From CBDVBE01 sp964543525 (GTDB taxonomy: Bacteria > Fibrobacterota > Chitinivibrionia > Chitinivibrionales > JANQEN01), in the NCBI GenBank assembly GCA_964543525.1, contig CAZIYW010000002.1, forward strand, positions 56,207 to 120,206: DNA of 64,000 nt, given 5' to 3'. Every line of letters begins with the position of its first letter. Position 1 is the stretch's first letter. The notes beneath the pieces are model-generated. The model was not told where the DNA came from and made no database searches. It saw only the letters and a list, made by a program, of their open reading frames with translations. The position numbers were made by a program, and so were the translations under genes. This document shows, in pieces, positions 16,232 to 25,542 of this stretch.

Positions 16232-19200
16232 ATGAGAGCGTTTTTGAGTTGCAGTATTCTTATTCTTTTGGCAATGCACTCCTTTGGCGATGAGACTTTC
16301 GACAAGTTATTAAATGCCGGAAAATATAAAGAGGCAATTGAGTATGCTGATCAGAAAATCCCTCCGGCTTCCCGCAATGCAGCTATGTGGGTGAAAATAG
16401 CCGAGGCTAATGAAAAGGCCGGTCTCATTGAGAAAGCACTGGCGTCATACATGGTTTCCTGGCGTATGAATCCCAATGATTATGCGTCTCTTTTAGGGGC
16501 TGCACGAATCTACAACAAGTTAAAACAGTACGATAATGCCGTTAATATGGCTAAGAAGGCACTGGATCAGAAGTTTACCGGCGAAGCGAGCTGGGAGTAT
16601 GCGCGTGCCTGTATTGCCTTGAAAAAACCAGCGGAAGCGAAAAAGGCCCTTGAGAAGGTCATCGAAACGGATCCGGCTAATATCGTTGCAAACAGAGAGC
16701 TTGGCATTATTTATTACAATGATAAGCAGTATAAACAGGCGGTTCCTCTGTTAAAGAAATCATATGAAAAGAAAGCAACTGCAGAAGTAGCTTACCAGAT
16801 TGGAAAGTGTTATCTGGAGATCAAGAAAACAGATGCGGCTATTGAGTATCTTAAAAAGGCAATAGCTAAAAAGGCGACCCTTTATGAGGCAGGTTTGGAT
16901 CTCGCACGGGCGTATTATCATGAGAAGAATTTCAGCGGCGCAGCTTCAGAATACAGCAGGATTGAGGGAAAAGTTACGCTTACCGCTGAAGATTATTTTT
17001 ATCATGGGAAATCGTTGGAGGAAATTGATAAAAAGGGCGCCGCTGTTGCTGCTTACAGGAAGGCGGTCGGAAGATACGCATCGTCCAAGAAAAAGGAAGC
17101 TATAATCGCACGGTATAAAGTCGGTAAGGAGGACTTGAAGAAGAAGAGATATTCCGATGCGTTGACACAGTTTAAATTTATTCAGTCGGCTGATCCCAAG
17201 GCCCTTATGATTACGGATATTTATTTTTTACTTGCTGACGCATATTTAGGGGCAAAGCAGTCTGCACAGGCGATAAAAAGTCTGGAAAAGGCGATTGCAC
17301 TTGATGCGACAAATATAGAAGCGTATGCACGTCTGGCTGATTTATACACAAAAAATAAGATGGCTGAAAAAGCCAAGGCTACCTATGAGAAAATGATGTC
17401 ACTGAGTCCTAATGACCCTAATGTATATCTCGTTCTGGGTCAATATAATCTTAAGGCAAAAAAATATGCTGAGGCGCTTGATCTGTTTGTTAAGAGTAAC
17501 GGACTGGAGAAAAGTGCGTCGGCCCTTGAAGGTATTGCACAGGCGGCTTCTGCAATGAAGCAGTGGGACAAAGCACGGGATGCCGCTGAATCTGCAGTGA
17601 ACATGGACGGTTCGCGTTACACATCCAGGAAAATTCTTGCGGAGGCCCTGGTGAAGGAAAAAAGTTATAAAGAAGCGAAAGTTCATCTTGAAGTACTGGT
17701 GAAAAAAGAACCGTCCAAAAAGAAATACTGGGTGGATCTTGCTGAATGCTATAGAGCGACAAATGATATCGAGAATCTGGCGAAAGCGGACGCTAAAATT
17801 ATTAAACTTGACAAAAAAAATACAACTTCACGGTTGCGTCATGCAAAATATAATCAGGAAAAAGGCAATAAAAATAAGGCCTATTCACTTTACAAGGAGC
17901 TTTCTCTCCTGAGACCCAAGGACCCGGTTGTATTTAACAACCTCTATAAGATAGCTCTTGAAAAGAAGGATAAACCCAGCGCTATTACATACCTTAAAAA
18001 GTATGTTGCGCTTAACCAGAAGGATGCCGATGCACAGAAGATGCTCGGAGACCTGTTGTATGAAAAGAAAGATCTTGACGGGGCGCTGGTTGCCTATCGT
18101 AAGGTCATTAAAATTGATCCCGGTATCAAGGGCTTTTACAAACGGTATGCTGATATTGTGCTTGCCAAAGGAAAACAGGATGAGGTTATTAAAGCTCTGA
18201 CCGGCGTTATTAACTCGGGAGAGGCGGATGTCGGCACCTACACTACCCTCGGTATGATTTACATGAAGAAAAAACAATATACCAAGGCAAAGGAAATGTA
18301 TCAGCAGGCTCTTATGATTGAGCCCCAGAATACCGATGCCCTTTCCGCTTTGGGTGAGTGCCAGGCAAAACTCGGGGATATCAGCGGTGCGGTTATTACG
18401 TATGAACAGGCGGTCATGATGAATCCGAAAGCAGTAGAGGAATATAAGGACCTCGGCAAACTCTACCTTAAGCAGAAAAAAACAGAACAGGCCATGAAAG
18501 CATTCGGAAAATATCTGGATAAAAAACCGAAGGATCAGGAAATTGCCAAGAAAGTGGGAGATTACCATTTCGATAAGAAAGAGTATAAAGAAGCGGCAAA
18601 GTACCTGTCCATTGTATCAGGAAAAGCGGGAAATGATTTTAATCACCAGTTGCGGTTATGTGAAGCGTATTATCATTCGAAGAATTATAAAAAGACCATC
18701 GAGTATTGTGATAAGCTTATCAAGCGGAAGCCAAAGCCGAATACAAAGCAGAAACTTTTGAAGATGAAAGCAGAGGCGTATGAGGAAACCAAGCAAATAA
18801 CTAAGGCTCTTCTTGCATATGATGAATATTGTAAAATGCCTGGTGTGCGCGATGCTGATATCGCGTTTAAACGTGCGTTTTTACGGGAGGAGAAAAATCC
18901 GGACCTTGCCAAGAAAATATATAACGACAACATTACTAAATATCCGACCGATTCCCGAAATTACCTGCAACTTGGCCTCATGTACAGTAAAAATAAGGCC
19001 ACTCTTGCTAAAGCCGCTCCTATGCTTGAAAAAGCGGCGGATCGTGCGGGCAAAGATAAAAAGCTCTGGCTGCAGATCGCACAAATCTATGGAAAGCTTG
19101 GCAAAGAGGATAAGGAACTTGATGCTTACCGAAAATATATTGAGGTTGATCCGCAGAATCTTGATGCCAATATCCGTATTGGTACTATCCTTTTAGAAAA

Positions 19201-19909
19201 AGGAAAAATCACCGAAGGTATGGTCTATCTGGAAACAGCCAATACCTTTGCTCCAGACAATATAGATGTGATTATTCCTCTTTCTTCCGGCTATTTAAAA
19301 ACGAACCGTACCAAAGAAGCTATCGAGCTCTTGAAAAAAGCCAAGTCACTTAAACCTGATGATGTTGAAGTCCGGCGGAATCTGTATAAAGCCTATAATA
19401 AAATCGGTGAGAAAAAGATGGCAATGGAAGAAATCAAAGATTTGCTTACAAAGAAACGTGATAATCGTCTACTCTTTCTCTATGCCGAGATGCTGCTGGA
19501 AGAAGGAAAGGTGAAGGATGCGGAAAATGCCATTGAGGATATTATGGCAACTGAGCCTGATAATATCGAGGCGCTTATGCTTCTTGCCAAAATACAGCGG
19601 TCAAGAAAAAAATATGATGAGGCAATTGAGACTTATAAGGAAATCATTTACATTGATGCTACCTATGCACCGGCGCTATTTGAACGGGCGGAAACCTATA
19701 TGGCTCAGAGCAAACCGCAATGGGCCGAGCGGTTTTATGACAGAGCGCTCCGCGCAGATCCCTCCTACGGTCTCGCTGAACTGGGAAAAGCTAAAATTGC
19801 TAAATTACGAAAAGATAAAACCGCCTACAAAGAGCATCTGAGAAAAGCAAAACAGCTTGTTCCTGATAATCCGAGAATCAAGGAAGAGTGTAAAAAAGCA
19901 GGGATATAA
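16232..19909 (+). CDS. Very long exported tetratricopeptide-repeat protein
   Basis: A 1225-residue protein composed of TPR units from about residue 25 to the C terminus, preceded by a signal peptide (about residues 1-20, ending near HSFGDE). At 34 residues per unit there is room for roughly thirty repeats. Many keep the pattern W/Y-x2-L/IA-x-A-x3-K/A-x-A and the closing P-x-N/D. The protein is very lysine rich. No catalytic domain is seen, so it is probably a periplasmic or surface scaffold that binds other proteins. The ATG at 16232 has ideal spacing from GGGAGG; the adjacent ATG at 16229 is equally possible, while 16193 is too far upstream. rppH begins eight bases after the stop. Confidence 0.9.
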   Translation: MRAFLSCSILILLAMHSFGDETFDKLLNAGKYKEAIEYADQKIPPASRNAAMWVKIAEANEKAGLIEKALASYMVSWRMNPNDYASLLGAARIYNKLKQYDNAVNMAKKALDQKFTGEASWEYARACIALKKPAEAKKALEKVIETDPANIVANRELGIIYYNDKQYKQAVPLLKKSYEKKATAEVAYQIGKCYLEIKKTDAAIEYLKKAIAKKATLYEAGLDLARAYYHEKNFSGAASEYSRIEGKVTLTAEDYFYHGKSLEEIDKKGAAVAAYRKAVGRYASSKKKEAIIARYKVGKEDLKKKRYSDALTQFKFIQSADPKALMITDIYFLLADAYLGAKQSAQAIKSLEKAIALDATNIEAYARLADLYTKNKMAEKAKATYEKMMSLSPNDPNVYLVLGQYNLKAKKYAEALDLFVKSNGLEKSASALEGIAQAASAMKQWDKARDAAESAVNMDGSRYTSRKILAEALVKEKSYKEAKVHLEVLVKKEPSKKKYWVDLAECYRATNDIENLAKADAKIIKLDKKNTTSRLRHAKYNQEKGNKNKAYSLYKELSLLRPKDPVVFNNLYKIALEKKDKPSAITYLKKYVALNQKDADAQKMLGDLLYEKKDLDGALVAYRKVIKIDPGIKGFYKRYADIVLAKGKQDEVIKALTGVINSGEADVGTYTTLGMIYMKKKQYTKAKEMYQQALMIEPQNTDALSALGECQAKLGDISGAVITYEQAVMMNPKAVEEYKDLGKLYLKQKKTEQAMKAFGKYLDKKPKDQEIAKKVGDYHFDKKEYKEAAKYLSIVSGKAGNDFNHQLRLCEAYYHSKNYKKTIEYCDKLIKRKPKPNTKQKLLKMKAEAYEETKQITKALLAYDEYCKMPGVRDADIAFKRAFLREEKNPDLAKKIYNDNITKYPTDSRNYLQLGLMYSKNKATLAKAAPMLEKAADRAGKDKKLWLQIAQIYGKLGKEDKELDAYRKYIEVDPQNLDANIRIGTILLEKGKITEGMVYLETANTFAPDNIDVIIPLSSGYLKTNRTKEAIELLKKAKSLKPDDVEVRRNLYKAYNKIGEKKMAMEEIKDLLTKKRDNRLLFLYAEMLLEEGKVKDAENAIEDIMATEPDNIEALMLLAKIQRSRKKYDEAIETYKEIIYIDATYAPALFERAETYMAQSKPQWAERFYDRALRADPSYGLAELGKAKIAKLRKDKTAYKEHLRKAKQLVPDNPRIKEECKKAGI

Positions 19910-19917
19910 ATTAAATC

Positions 19918-20373
19918 GTGTCTGCTGAGAAGTATCGTGATAATGTATGCGCTGTTATCAGAGGAAAATCTGATGACAGCGTTTGTGTTTTTCACAGAAA
20001 GGATTTTCCTCCTGATTCCGGCTGGCAGTTTCCCCAAGGTGGAATAAACCCGGAGAAAGACCTTATCGATGAATTGAAAAGGGAATTGCGCGAAGAAATT
20101 GGCATTGACGAGGTGTCTGTTATCGCAGTTTCACCCAACAGCTACTATTATGATTTCCCGCCGGATATACCCCGAAAGCATAAGGGGTATAGAGGGCAAA
20201 GGCAGCAATGGGTTTTACTTGAACTACAGAGCGCTGAAGTAAGATTCACTTTTGAAGAATGTGCCGAGTTTGATGAATATCAATGGGTTACTGCGCACGA
20301 GGCTCTCAGGAGAATTGTTCCGTTTAAAAAAAAAGTGTATAGAGAAGCGTTACACGATTTAAATTTGATATAG
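19918..20373 (+). CDS. rppH: RNA pyrophosphohydrolase (Nudix family, RppH-like)
   Basis: A 151-residue Nudix hydrolase. It begins with an N-terminal strand (YRDNVCAVI), followed by WQFPQGGINPEKD and the Nudix box with RELREEIG. YRGQRQQWVLL later in the protein is diagnostic of RppH/Ap4A hydrolases rather than other Nudix enzymes. RppH removes pyrophosphate from the 5' end of mRNA and so starts decay. The GTG start at 19918 lies eight bases after the TPR gene with little ribosome binding site, suggesting read-through from that gene. Confidence 0.88.
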   Translation: MSAEKYRDNVCAVIRGKSDDSVCVFHRKDFPPDSGWQFPQGGINPEKDLIDELKRELREEIGIDEVSVIAVSPNSYYYDFPPDIPRKHKGYRGQRQQWVLLELQSAEVRFTFEECAEFDEYQWVTAHEALRRIVPFKKKVYREALHDLNLI

Positions 20374-20395
20374 TTGCGGCAGGGACTGACATGAA

Positions 20396-20436
20396 CGATT
20401 TTCAGGAACGGCCAGTTATTTTGATGTTCAAAATCG
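20396..20436. repeat. Bulged hairpin after rppH
   Basis: CGATTTT-GAAC (20396-20409, with a CAG bulge) pairs with GTTCAAAATCG at 20426-20436, giving 11 pairs around a 16-base loop. It is not followed by a T tract, so it is not a typical intrinsic terminator. It could protect the 3' end of the rppH message or be fortuitous. A 16-codon frame (20391-20441) runs through it but is not supported as a gene. Confidence 0.35.
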
Positions 20437-20530
20437 AATAGAGACGCGTTGTAATGTGTTAGAATAAAACAAGATGAAGAAAACATGCAATTATTATAAC
20501 AATAAAAATTATTACCAAACGTAGTCGACT

Positions 20531-21109
20531 ATGAATGATAAAAATGACGTACAAGACAGAGAAGAAGATAAGAAATTATTTGATCTCTGGATGAAGGGAG
20601 ACCCAAGGGGATTTTCAACAATCTATGAAAAGTATCGGAAACGTCTCTTTGGATTTCTTTTAAGGATGACAAGTGATAAGGGATTGGCGGAGGATTTAAT
20701 GCAAGAGACTTTTTTTGCCGCCCTTAGGAATGCGCATCAATTTGACAGAAACAGAAGTATCCTGAGTTGGTTTTTTGGTATAGCTCATAAAAAAGCAATC
20801 GATTATTTCAGACATGCAAAGGTTGAAGGTGAACATCAGAGAGAGGCGGAAAAGTCGGTGGGAAGCAGAATGTCTGCTCCTGATGATGCAGCAGACAACA
20901 AGTACATAAGGAAGCTGGTGAATGAAGCTGTTGAAACACTGGATCCTTTACAGAGGGAAGTTTTTCTGTTACGGGAAGGGGGAGGTGTTGCGTTTCGGGA
21001 TATTGCAGTTATTATGGATTGCCCAATTAATACCGCACTGGGAAGAATGAGGCTTGCACTTAAAAATATTCGAAAGGAACTTGAGAAAAGAGGTGTTCAT
21101 GGAGTGTAA
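20531..21109 (+). CDS. ECF-type RNA polymerase sigma factor
   Basis: A 192-residue sigma-70 family protein of the extracytoplasmic function type. Region 2 spans about residues 22-90, with the DLMQETFFAAL and SWFFGIAHKKAIDYFR stretches that bind core polymerase and the -10 element. Region 4 lies at about 135-185 (LDPLQREVFLLRE, then a helix-turn-helix through FRDIAVIMDCPINTALGRMRLAL). Region 3 is absent, as expected. It overlaps the anti-sigma gene by 11 bases, so the two are made in step. No target promoter can be named from this window. Confidence 0.92.
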   Translation: MNDKNDVQDREEDKKLFDLWMKGDPRGFSTIYEKYRKRLFGFLLRMTSDKGLAEDLMQETFFAALRNAHQFDRNRSILSWFFGIAHKKAIDYFRHAKVEGEHQREAEKSVGSRMSAPDDAADNKYIRKLVNEAVETLDPLQREVFLLREGGGVAFRDIAVIMDCPINTALGRMRLALKNIRKELEKRGVHGV

Positions 21110-21656
21110 TATTTGGGAGGAAAAGGGCCTTCTGTATATGGCTGGCGAATTGGATGAAAATGAAAAGCAGTCTTTCAAGGTTCATCTTGTCGGCTGTGAA
21201 ATTTGTCAAACCGAATTACAAACGTATTCAAAAGAAAAGGAAATGCTTTTCAGACCGGAAATGTTTGAGGATGAGCCGTCTCCTTATGTTGACCGTGAAA
21301 TTATTCGTGTCTGTTCACAACCGATTAAGCCGGTTTTACAGGTTCCTCTGATTCCTGCATTTGTTAAAAACACGTTATTTGCCTTGCTAATTCTCGCAGT
21401 TGGCTTTGGCGGCGGCGCCTATTTTGCCGGTTTAAAAGTAGCGTCTGAAATCAAAACAGCGGGCTTTAAAACCGGGGAACAGAATATACGCGCAGCAGAA
21501 AATAGAGGTGCCCGTCCACTCTCTCAGGTAGCTGCTTCGCAGAAGGATGAAGATGATTCATTAGCGGATTCAGTCGTATCTGACAGCGCACAAATCTTTA
21601 AAAGGGGTAATCTTGATATGCAGGGGGTTGTGCCGGTTGATCTTACCAATGAATGA
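21099..21656 (+). CDS. Membrane-bound anti-sigma factor with zinc-finger domain
   Basis: A 185-residue protein. The N-terminal cytoplasmic domain has His29, Cys33 and Cys36 in the H-x3-C-x2-C pattern of ZAS (zf-HC2) anti-sigma factors. One membrane helix follows (about residues 101-122, glycine rich near its end), then a polar periplasmic tail of about 60 residues with no recognised sensor domain. It should hold the adjacent sigma factor inactive until an envelope or redox signal arrives. The ATG at 21099 sits within the sigma gene's 3' end and has AAAAGAGGTG just upstream. A terminator follows at 21689. Confidence 0.88.
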   Translation: MECNIWEEKGLLYMAGELDENEKQSFKVHLVGCEICQTELQTYSKEKEMLFRPEMFEDEPSPYVDREIIRVCSQPIKPVLQVPLIPAFVKNTLFALLILAVGFGGGAYFAGLKVASEIKTAGFKTGEQNIRAAENRGARPLSQVAASQKDEDDSLADSVVSDSAQIFKRGNLDMQGVVPVDLTNE

Positions 21657-21688
21657 CTATTCAGGAGCGAAAAAGTAAATCATTTTTT

Positions 21689-21722
21689 AAGGATCGCAGG
21701 GTAACCCTATGATCCTTTTTTT
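21689..21722 (+). terminator. Intrinsic terminator of the sigma/anti-sigma operon
   Basis: AAGGATC at 21689-21695 pairs with GATCCTT at 21711-21717, with an inner AGGG/CCCT stem closed by TAA, followed directly by a run of T. It lies 32 bases after the anti-sigma stop. Confidence 0.85.
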
Positions 21723-21850
21723 ATTCCGGTGAATCTGCCCGGAAAGCGGGATCGAAATTATATAGAGGGATCGGACAGACGTAAATTAAGTATTTAACCA
21801 CCGGTCGCATAATGTTCTTAAATTAAACTTCCTCTTTTTTCCCTTATTAC

Positions 21851-21877
21851 TCGAAATAAAAGTTATTTTTATTTCGA
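21851..21877. repeat. Perfect 11-bp inverted repeat upstream of the PfkB gene
   Basis: TCGAAATAAAA (21851-21861) and its exact complement TTTTATTTCGA (21867-21877) flank a 5-base loop. A further direct copy of the TTTATTTCG half-site lies at 21899-21907. It is upstream of the PfkB kinase gene and downstream of a terminator, so it may be an operator. No T tract follows. Confidence 0.5.
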
Positions 21878-21885
21878 CTCATTAG

Positions 21886-21897
21886 CCCGAATTCGGG
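21886..21897. repeat. 12-bp perfect palindrome upstream of the PfkB gene
   Basis: CCCGAATTCGGG, a gap-free palindrome between two TTTATTTCG half-sites and about 170 bases before the PfkB start. The symmetry suits a dimeric regulator; the regulator is unknown. Confidence 0.4.
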
Positions 21898-22067
21898 ATT
21901 TATTTCGCATTACTATATCCTGATTAAGTGAGAAGCGGTGTGAAATATTTCAAGGAAATCGCGCGGATACTTAAATGGATCCAGATTATCGTGGCAGTTT
22001 TTCTCACATTTATGATGATGAAGGCTATGAAAATGCTGTTTTTTCTTTTCAAGGAGGAAGGAATTTT

Positions 22068-22997
22068 GTGATCTATTGTACGGTATATAATCCGGCGATT
22101 GATATAATTTACACCCTTGACGAATTGGTGCCCGGAGTAACCTGTACCGATGTATCCTCTCAAAGTTTGCCGGCCGGAAAGGGAATAAATGTCGCAAAAG
22201 TTGTGAAGACTCTGGGTGAAGAAGTTACCGTAGTGGGACTTATGCCGGAAGAGGACAGGGAGCGTTTTACAAGATTTCTTGATAATCGGAATATTACGAG
22301 TTATTTCTATCCGGTTGAGGGCACCGTTCGGGTAAATACCACAATGACTGAGAAAAAGACGGGTCAGGTAACCCATATCAACAGTGCTGAATATCGCTGG
22401 TCTACAAGAATTCAGGATGAGTTTCACGAATTTCTTGCGACATATATGCAGGAAGGCGATATATGGGCTCTGTCGGGGAGTATCCCACAGGGTTTTGATT
22501 CTGATACCTATATGAAACTGATTCAGACCTGTAAGAAAAAAAATATTACCGTGATGCTTGACAGTCGTGGACTTGCATTTAATATGGGAGTACGAGCGGG
22601 GCCTCATATGGTGAAGCCGAATTTACTGGAACTTGAGGCTTTTTTCGGTGAGCATGTCGAGGGCGTGCATCATATAGCCCTCAAGGGCAAGCGGTTATTT
22701 GATATGGGGATTGAATATGTGTTTATTTCTCTTGGCGCTGATGGTATGATAGCCATACACGAGGATGACTGCCTGCTCTGTTCCGTACCTGCAGTTGAGG
22801 TAGTTGATACGGTTGGTTGTGGCGATGCACTGGTAGGGGGTTTTCTTGTTGCAAGAACAAGGAGTTTTTCTTTTATCGAAGCTTGTCGTATGGGAATAGC
22901 CTGCGGTACATCAAATGCGCTTCATACAGGACCGGGGATAATTGATAAGGAAGAGATATGGCGGCTTATGGAAGATGTCCGTATTGAAGCGGTATAG
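22068..22997 (+). CDS. PfkB-family hexose kinase, 1-phosphofructokinase type
   Basis: A 309-residue ribokinase-superfamily sugar kinase. The N terminus (VIYCTVYNPAIDIIY) matches the opening of 1-phosphofructokinase and tagatose-6-phosphate kinase. PAGKGINVAKVVKTLG follows and binds sugar. The C-terminal anion-hole motif DTVGCGDALVGGFL carries the catalytic Asp. Substrate could be fructose 1-phosphate, tagatose 6-phosphate or fructose 6-phosphate; no PTS gene is nearby to decide. The GTG at 22068 has a strong AAGGAGGAAGG site at 22051-22061 and matches the family's N terminus, so the upstream ATG at 21975 is rejected. Confidence 0.88.
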   Translation: MIYCTVYNPAIDIIYTLDELVPGVTCTDVSSQSLPAGKGINVAKVVKTLGEEVTVVGLMPEEDRERFTRFLDNRNITSYFYPVEGTVRVNTTMTEKKTGQVTHINSAEYRWSTRIQDEFHEFLATYMQEGDIWALSGSIPQGFDSDTYMKLIQTCKKKNITVMLDSRGLAFNMGVRAGPHMVKPNLLELEAFFGEHVEGVHHIALKGKRLFDMGIEYVFISLGADGMIAIHEDDCLLCSVPAVEVVDTVGCGDALVGGFLVARTRSFSFIEACRMGIACGTSNALHTGPGIIDKEEIWRLMEDVRIEAV

Positions 22998-23055
22998 CAT
23001 TTATGTCTTAGATATAGGATGTGCAATTGTAACATGTTAATTTTATGGAGGTTAT

Positions 23056-25476
23056 GTGGAAGATTATTCACCTGCTGAGATTGAACCGAAATGGCAGAAA
23101 CGATGGGAAGAAGAGGGAATTTATAATGCTTCGGATGATTATTCCAAAGAAAAATTTTATGTCCTTATAGAATTCCCGTACCCCTCAGGAGAAGGTCTTC
23201 ATGTCGGACATCCCCGCAGTTATACGGCACTTGATGTCGTTGCGCGTAAAAGACGTATGCAGGGATACAATGTTCTTTATCCAATCGGATGGGATGCCTT
23301 TGGACTGCCGACTGAAAATTTTGCCATCAAAACCGGGCAGCATCCGCGCGTGGTAACTGAAAGAAATGTGGCGCGCTTTAAAACACAGTTGCAGCGACTG
23401 GGATTTTCATTTGACTGGAAACGTGAAATAAATACTACTGATCCCGGGTATTACAAATGGACTCAATGGATTTTTTTAAAACTCTGGGAACGCGGTCTTG
23501 CCTATAAATCAGAGATGCCCATCAACTGGTGTACCTCATGCAATGTCGGTCTGGCCAATGAAGAGGTTGTCGGCGGGGTTTGCGAAAGATGTGGTGGTGA
23601 AGTTGTCCGTAAGGTGAAAAGCCAGTGGATGCTTAAAATTACCGAGTACGCTGAGCGCTTGCTTGCGGATCTTGACACGGTAGATTTTCTTGAGAAGATT
23701 AAGATTCAGCAGGCAAACTGGATTGGCCGCTCTACCGGTGCTGAAGTTGATTTTGTTATTAAGGCCGGTAATGACCGTCAGCAGAGCATGCGCATTTTCA
23801 CCACACGTCCTGATACACTGTTTGGCGTCACCTATATGGTCCTGGCGCCGGAACATAAACTGGTGAATGAATTTATGGATCGGTGCACCAATCCTGATGA
23901 GGTTCGTTCCTATATAGATGCCGCAGCCCGTAAATCCGATTTTGAACGTACTGAGGTAGTTAAGGAAGTTACGGGGGTGGAATTTAAGGGAATACATGCC
24001 TGCAATCCTGCAACGAAGGAAGATGTTCCGGTGTGGATTGCTGATTATGTTCTCATTTCATACGGCACCGGGGCTATTATGGCTGTACCGGGACATGATG
24101 ATCGTGACTGGCGTTTTGCCAGAAAATACGGACTTCCTATTGTTGAAGTAATATCCGGTGGTGATATATCCAGGGAGGCGTTTACCGATATTGATCGTGG
24201 TATCCTGGTTAATTCAGGGCCGTTAAACGGGATGAAGCCTTCCGAGGCTATTGTTAAAATGACTGAGATTATTGAATCTGAGGGGTACGGAAAATCATCG
24301 GTGAAATATCGTTTGCGGGACTGGGTGTTCAGTCGCCAGCGATACTGGGGAGAGCCTATCCCGATGATCGAATGTCCAACCTGTGGGGGGGTCCCGTTGC
24401 CTGAATCCGAGTTACCACTGGTTCTTCCTGAAGTAGAGCAGTATAAGACGTCTGAAACGGGAGAATCTCCACTGGCGAACATACCGGAATGGGTAAACAC
24501 ACGTTGTCCGAAATGTGGTGGCGCTGCAAAACGGGAAACCGATACTATGCCGCAATGGGCCGGATCGAGCTGGTATTTTTTACGGTATATTGATCCGCAT
24601 AACGATGACGCACTTGCTTCAGAGGAAAAACTGAAATACTGGACACCTGTTGACTGGTATAATGGCGGAATGGAGCATACCACGCTTCATCTTCTTTATT
24701 CACGTTTCTGGCATAAATTTCTTTATGACATCGGTGTCCTTCCCAATCCGGAACCCTATCGGAAACGAACCTCTCACGGCCTTATTCTTGGTGAGACCGG
24801 TGAGAAAATGTCCAAATCACGGGGAAATGTGGTTAATCCGGATGAAATGGTTAATAAATACGGGGCAGATTCTTTCCGGTTATATGAAATGTTTATGGGT
24901 GCATTTGATCAACCTATACCGTGGAGTACCCGTGGGCTTATCGGCATGAATCGCTTCCTCTGTCGCGTATGGGATCTGCAATCAAAGGTTTCAGCCGATG
25001 CGCCTGAAGACAGAACTGTTACCAGGGTGTTGCATCAGTCTATCCGGAAGGTTACTGAAGATATCGAAACGATGAAATTCAATACGGCCCTGGCACAGCT
25101 TATGACCTTATCCAACTGTTTCGGACAGGTTGAGCGGATTCGTCGCGATGATTTCAAATGCTTTATTTTACTTATTGCTCCGTTTGCGCCGCACCTTGCC
25201 GAGGAGCTCTGGGAGAGACTCGGACAAACTACGTTTGTCACTGTTGAGAAGTGGCCGCAATGGGATGAGACGAAAATCTGGTCCGATGAAATTACCGTTG
25301 TTGTGCAGGTTAATGGAAAACTGCGCGGTAATTTTCAGACTACACCCGGTGCTTCACGGGAACAAATGGAAAAAAGCGCTCTTGCGATAGAAAAAGTACA
25401 ACGGCATCTTGCAGGAAAGACAGTTCGAAAAGTAATTGTTGTACCGAATAAACTGGTCAACATTGTAGCAAATTGA
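23056..25476 (+). CDS. leuS: Leucyl-tRNA synthetase
   Basis: Charges tRNA(Leu), at 806 residues the usual bacterial length. HVGH (the HIGH motif) is at 49-52 after YPSGEGL, and KMSKS is at 584-588. A zinc-binding module with paired cysteines (CTSCNVG ... CERCGG) lies near 160-180. A second Cys4 motif (CPTCGG ... CPKCGG) lies near 440-490. The editing domain includes TTRPDTLFGVTYMVLAPEH, with the conserved threonine-rich peptide. The GTG start at 23056 follows GGAGG at 23047-23051. rdgB follows after 66 bases. Confidence 0.97.
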   Translation: MEDYSPAEIEPKWQKRWEEEGIYNASDDYSKEKFYVLIEFPYPSGEGLHVGHPRSYTALDVVARKRRMQGYNVLYPIGWDAFGLPTENFAIKTGQHPRVVTERNVARFKTQLQRLGFSFDWKREINTTDPGYYKWTQWIFLKLWERGLAYKSEMPINWCTSCNVGLANEEVVGGVCERCGGEVVRKVKSQWMLKITEYAERLLADLDTVDFLEKIKIQQANWIGRSTGAEVDFVIKAGNDRQQSMRIFTTRPDTLFGVTYMVLAPEHKLVNEFMDRCTNPDEVRSYIDAAARKSDFERTEVVKEVTGVEFKGIHACNPATKEDVPVWIADYVLISYGTGAIMAVPGHDDRDWRFARKYGLPIVEVISGGDISREAFTDIDRGILVNSGPLNGMKPSEAIVKMTEIIESEGYGKSSVKYRLRDWVFSRQRYWGEPIPMIECPTCGGVPLPESELPLVLPEVEQYKTSETGESPLANIPEWVNTRCPKCGGAAKRETDTMPQWAGSSWYFLRYIDPHNDDALASEEKLKYWTPVDWYNGGMEHTTLHLLYSRFWHKFLYDIGVLPNPEPYRKRTSHGLILGETGEKMSKSRGNVVNPDEMVNKYGADSFRLYEMFMGAFDQPIPWSTRGLIGMNRFLCRVWDLQSKVSADAPEDRTVTRVLHQSIRKVTEDIETMKFNTALAQLMTLSNCFGQVERIRRDDFKCFILLIAPFAPHLAEELWERLGQTTFVTVEKWPQWDETKIWSDEITVVVQVNGKLRGNFQTTPGASREQMEKSALAIEKVQRHLAGKTVRKVIVVPNKLVNIVAN

Positions 25477-25542
25477 GAATGGTGCCAAATCCGGATGTTA
25501 AACTGACGTATTATGGAGGGAATTAAGAACCAAGGAAACCGT

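Noticed and set aside
20391..20441. 16-codon frame MNDFQERPVILMFKIE after rppH
   Set aside because: Runs through a hairpin, is very short and has a mediocre ribosome binding site.
21975..22067. Longer N terminus for the PfkB kinase from ATG 21975
   Set aside because: The GTG at 22068 has a near-ideal ribosome binding site and matches the family N terminus.
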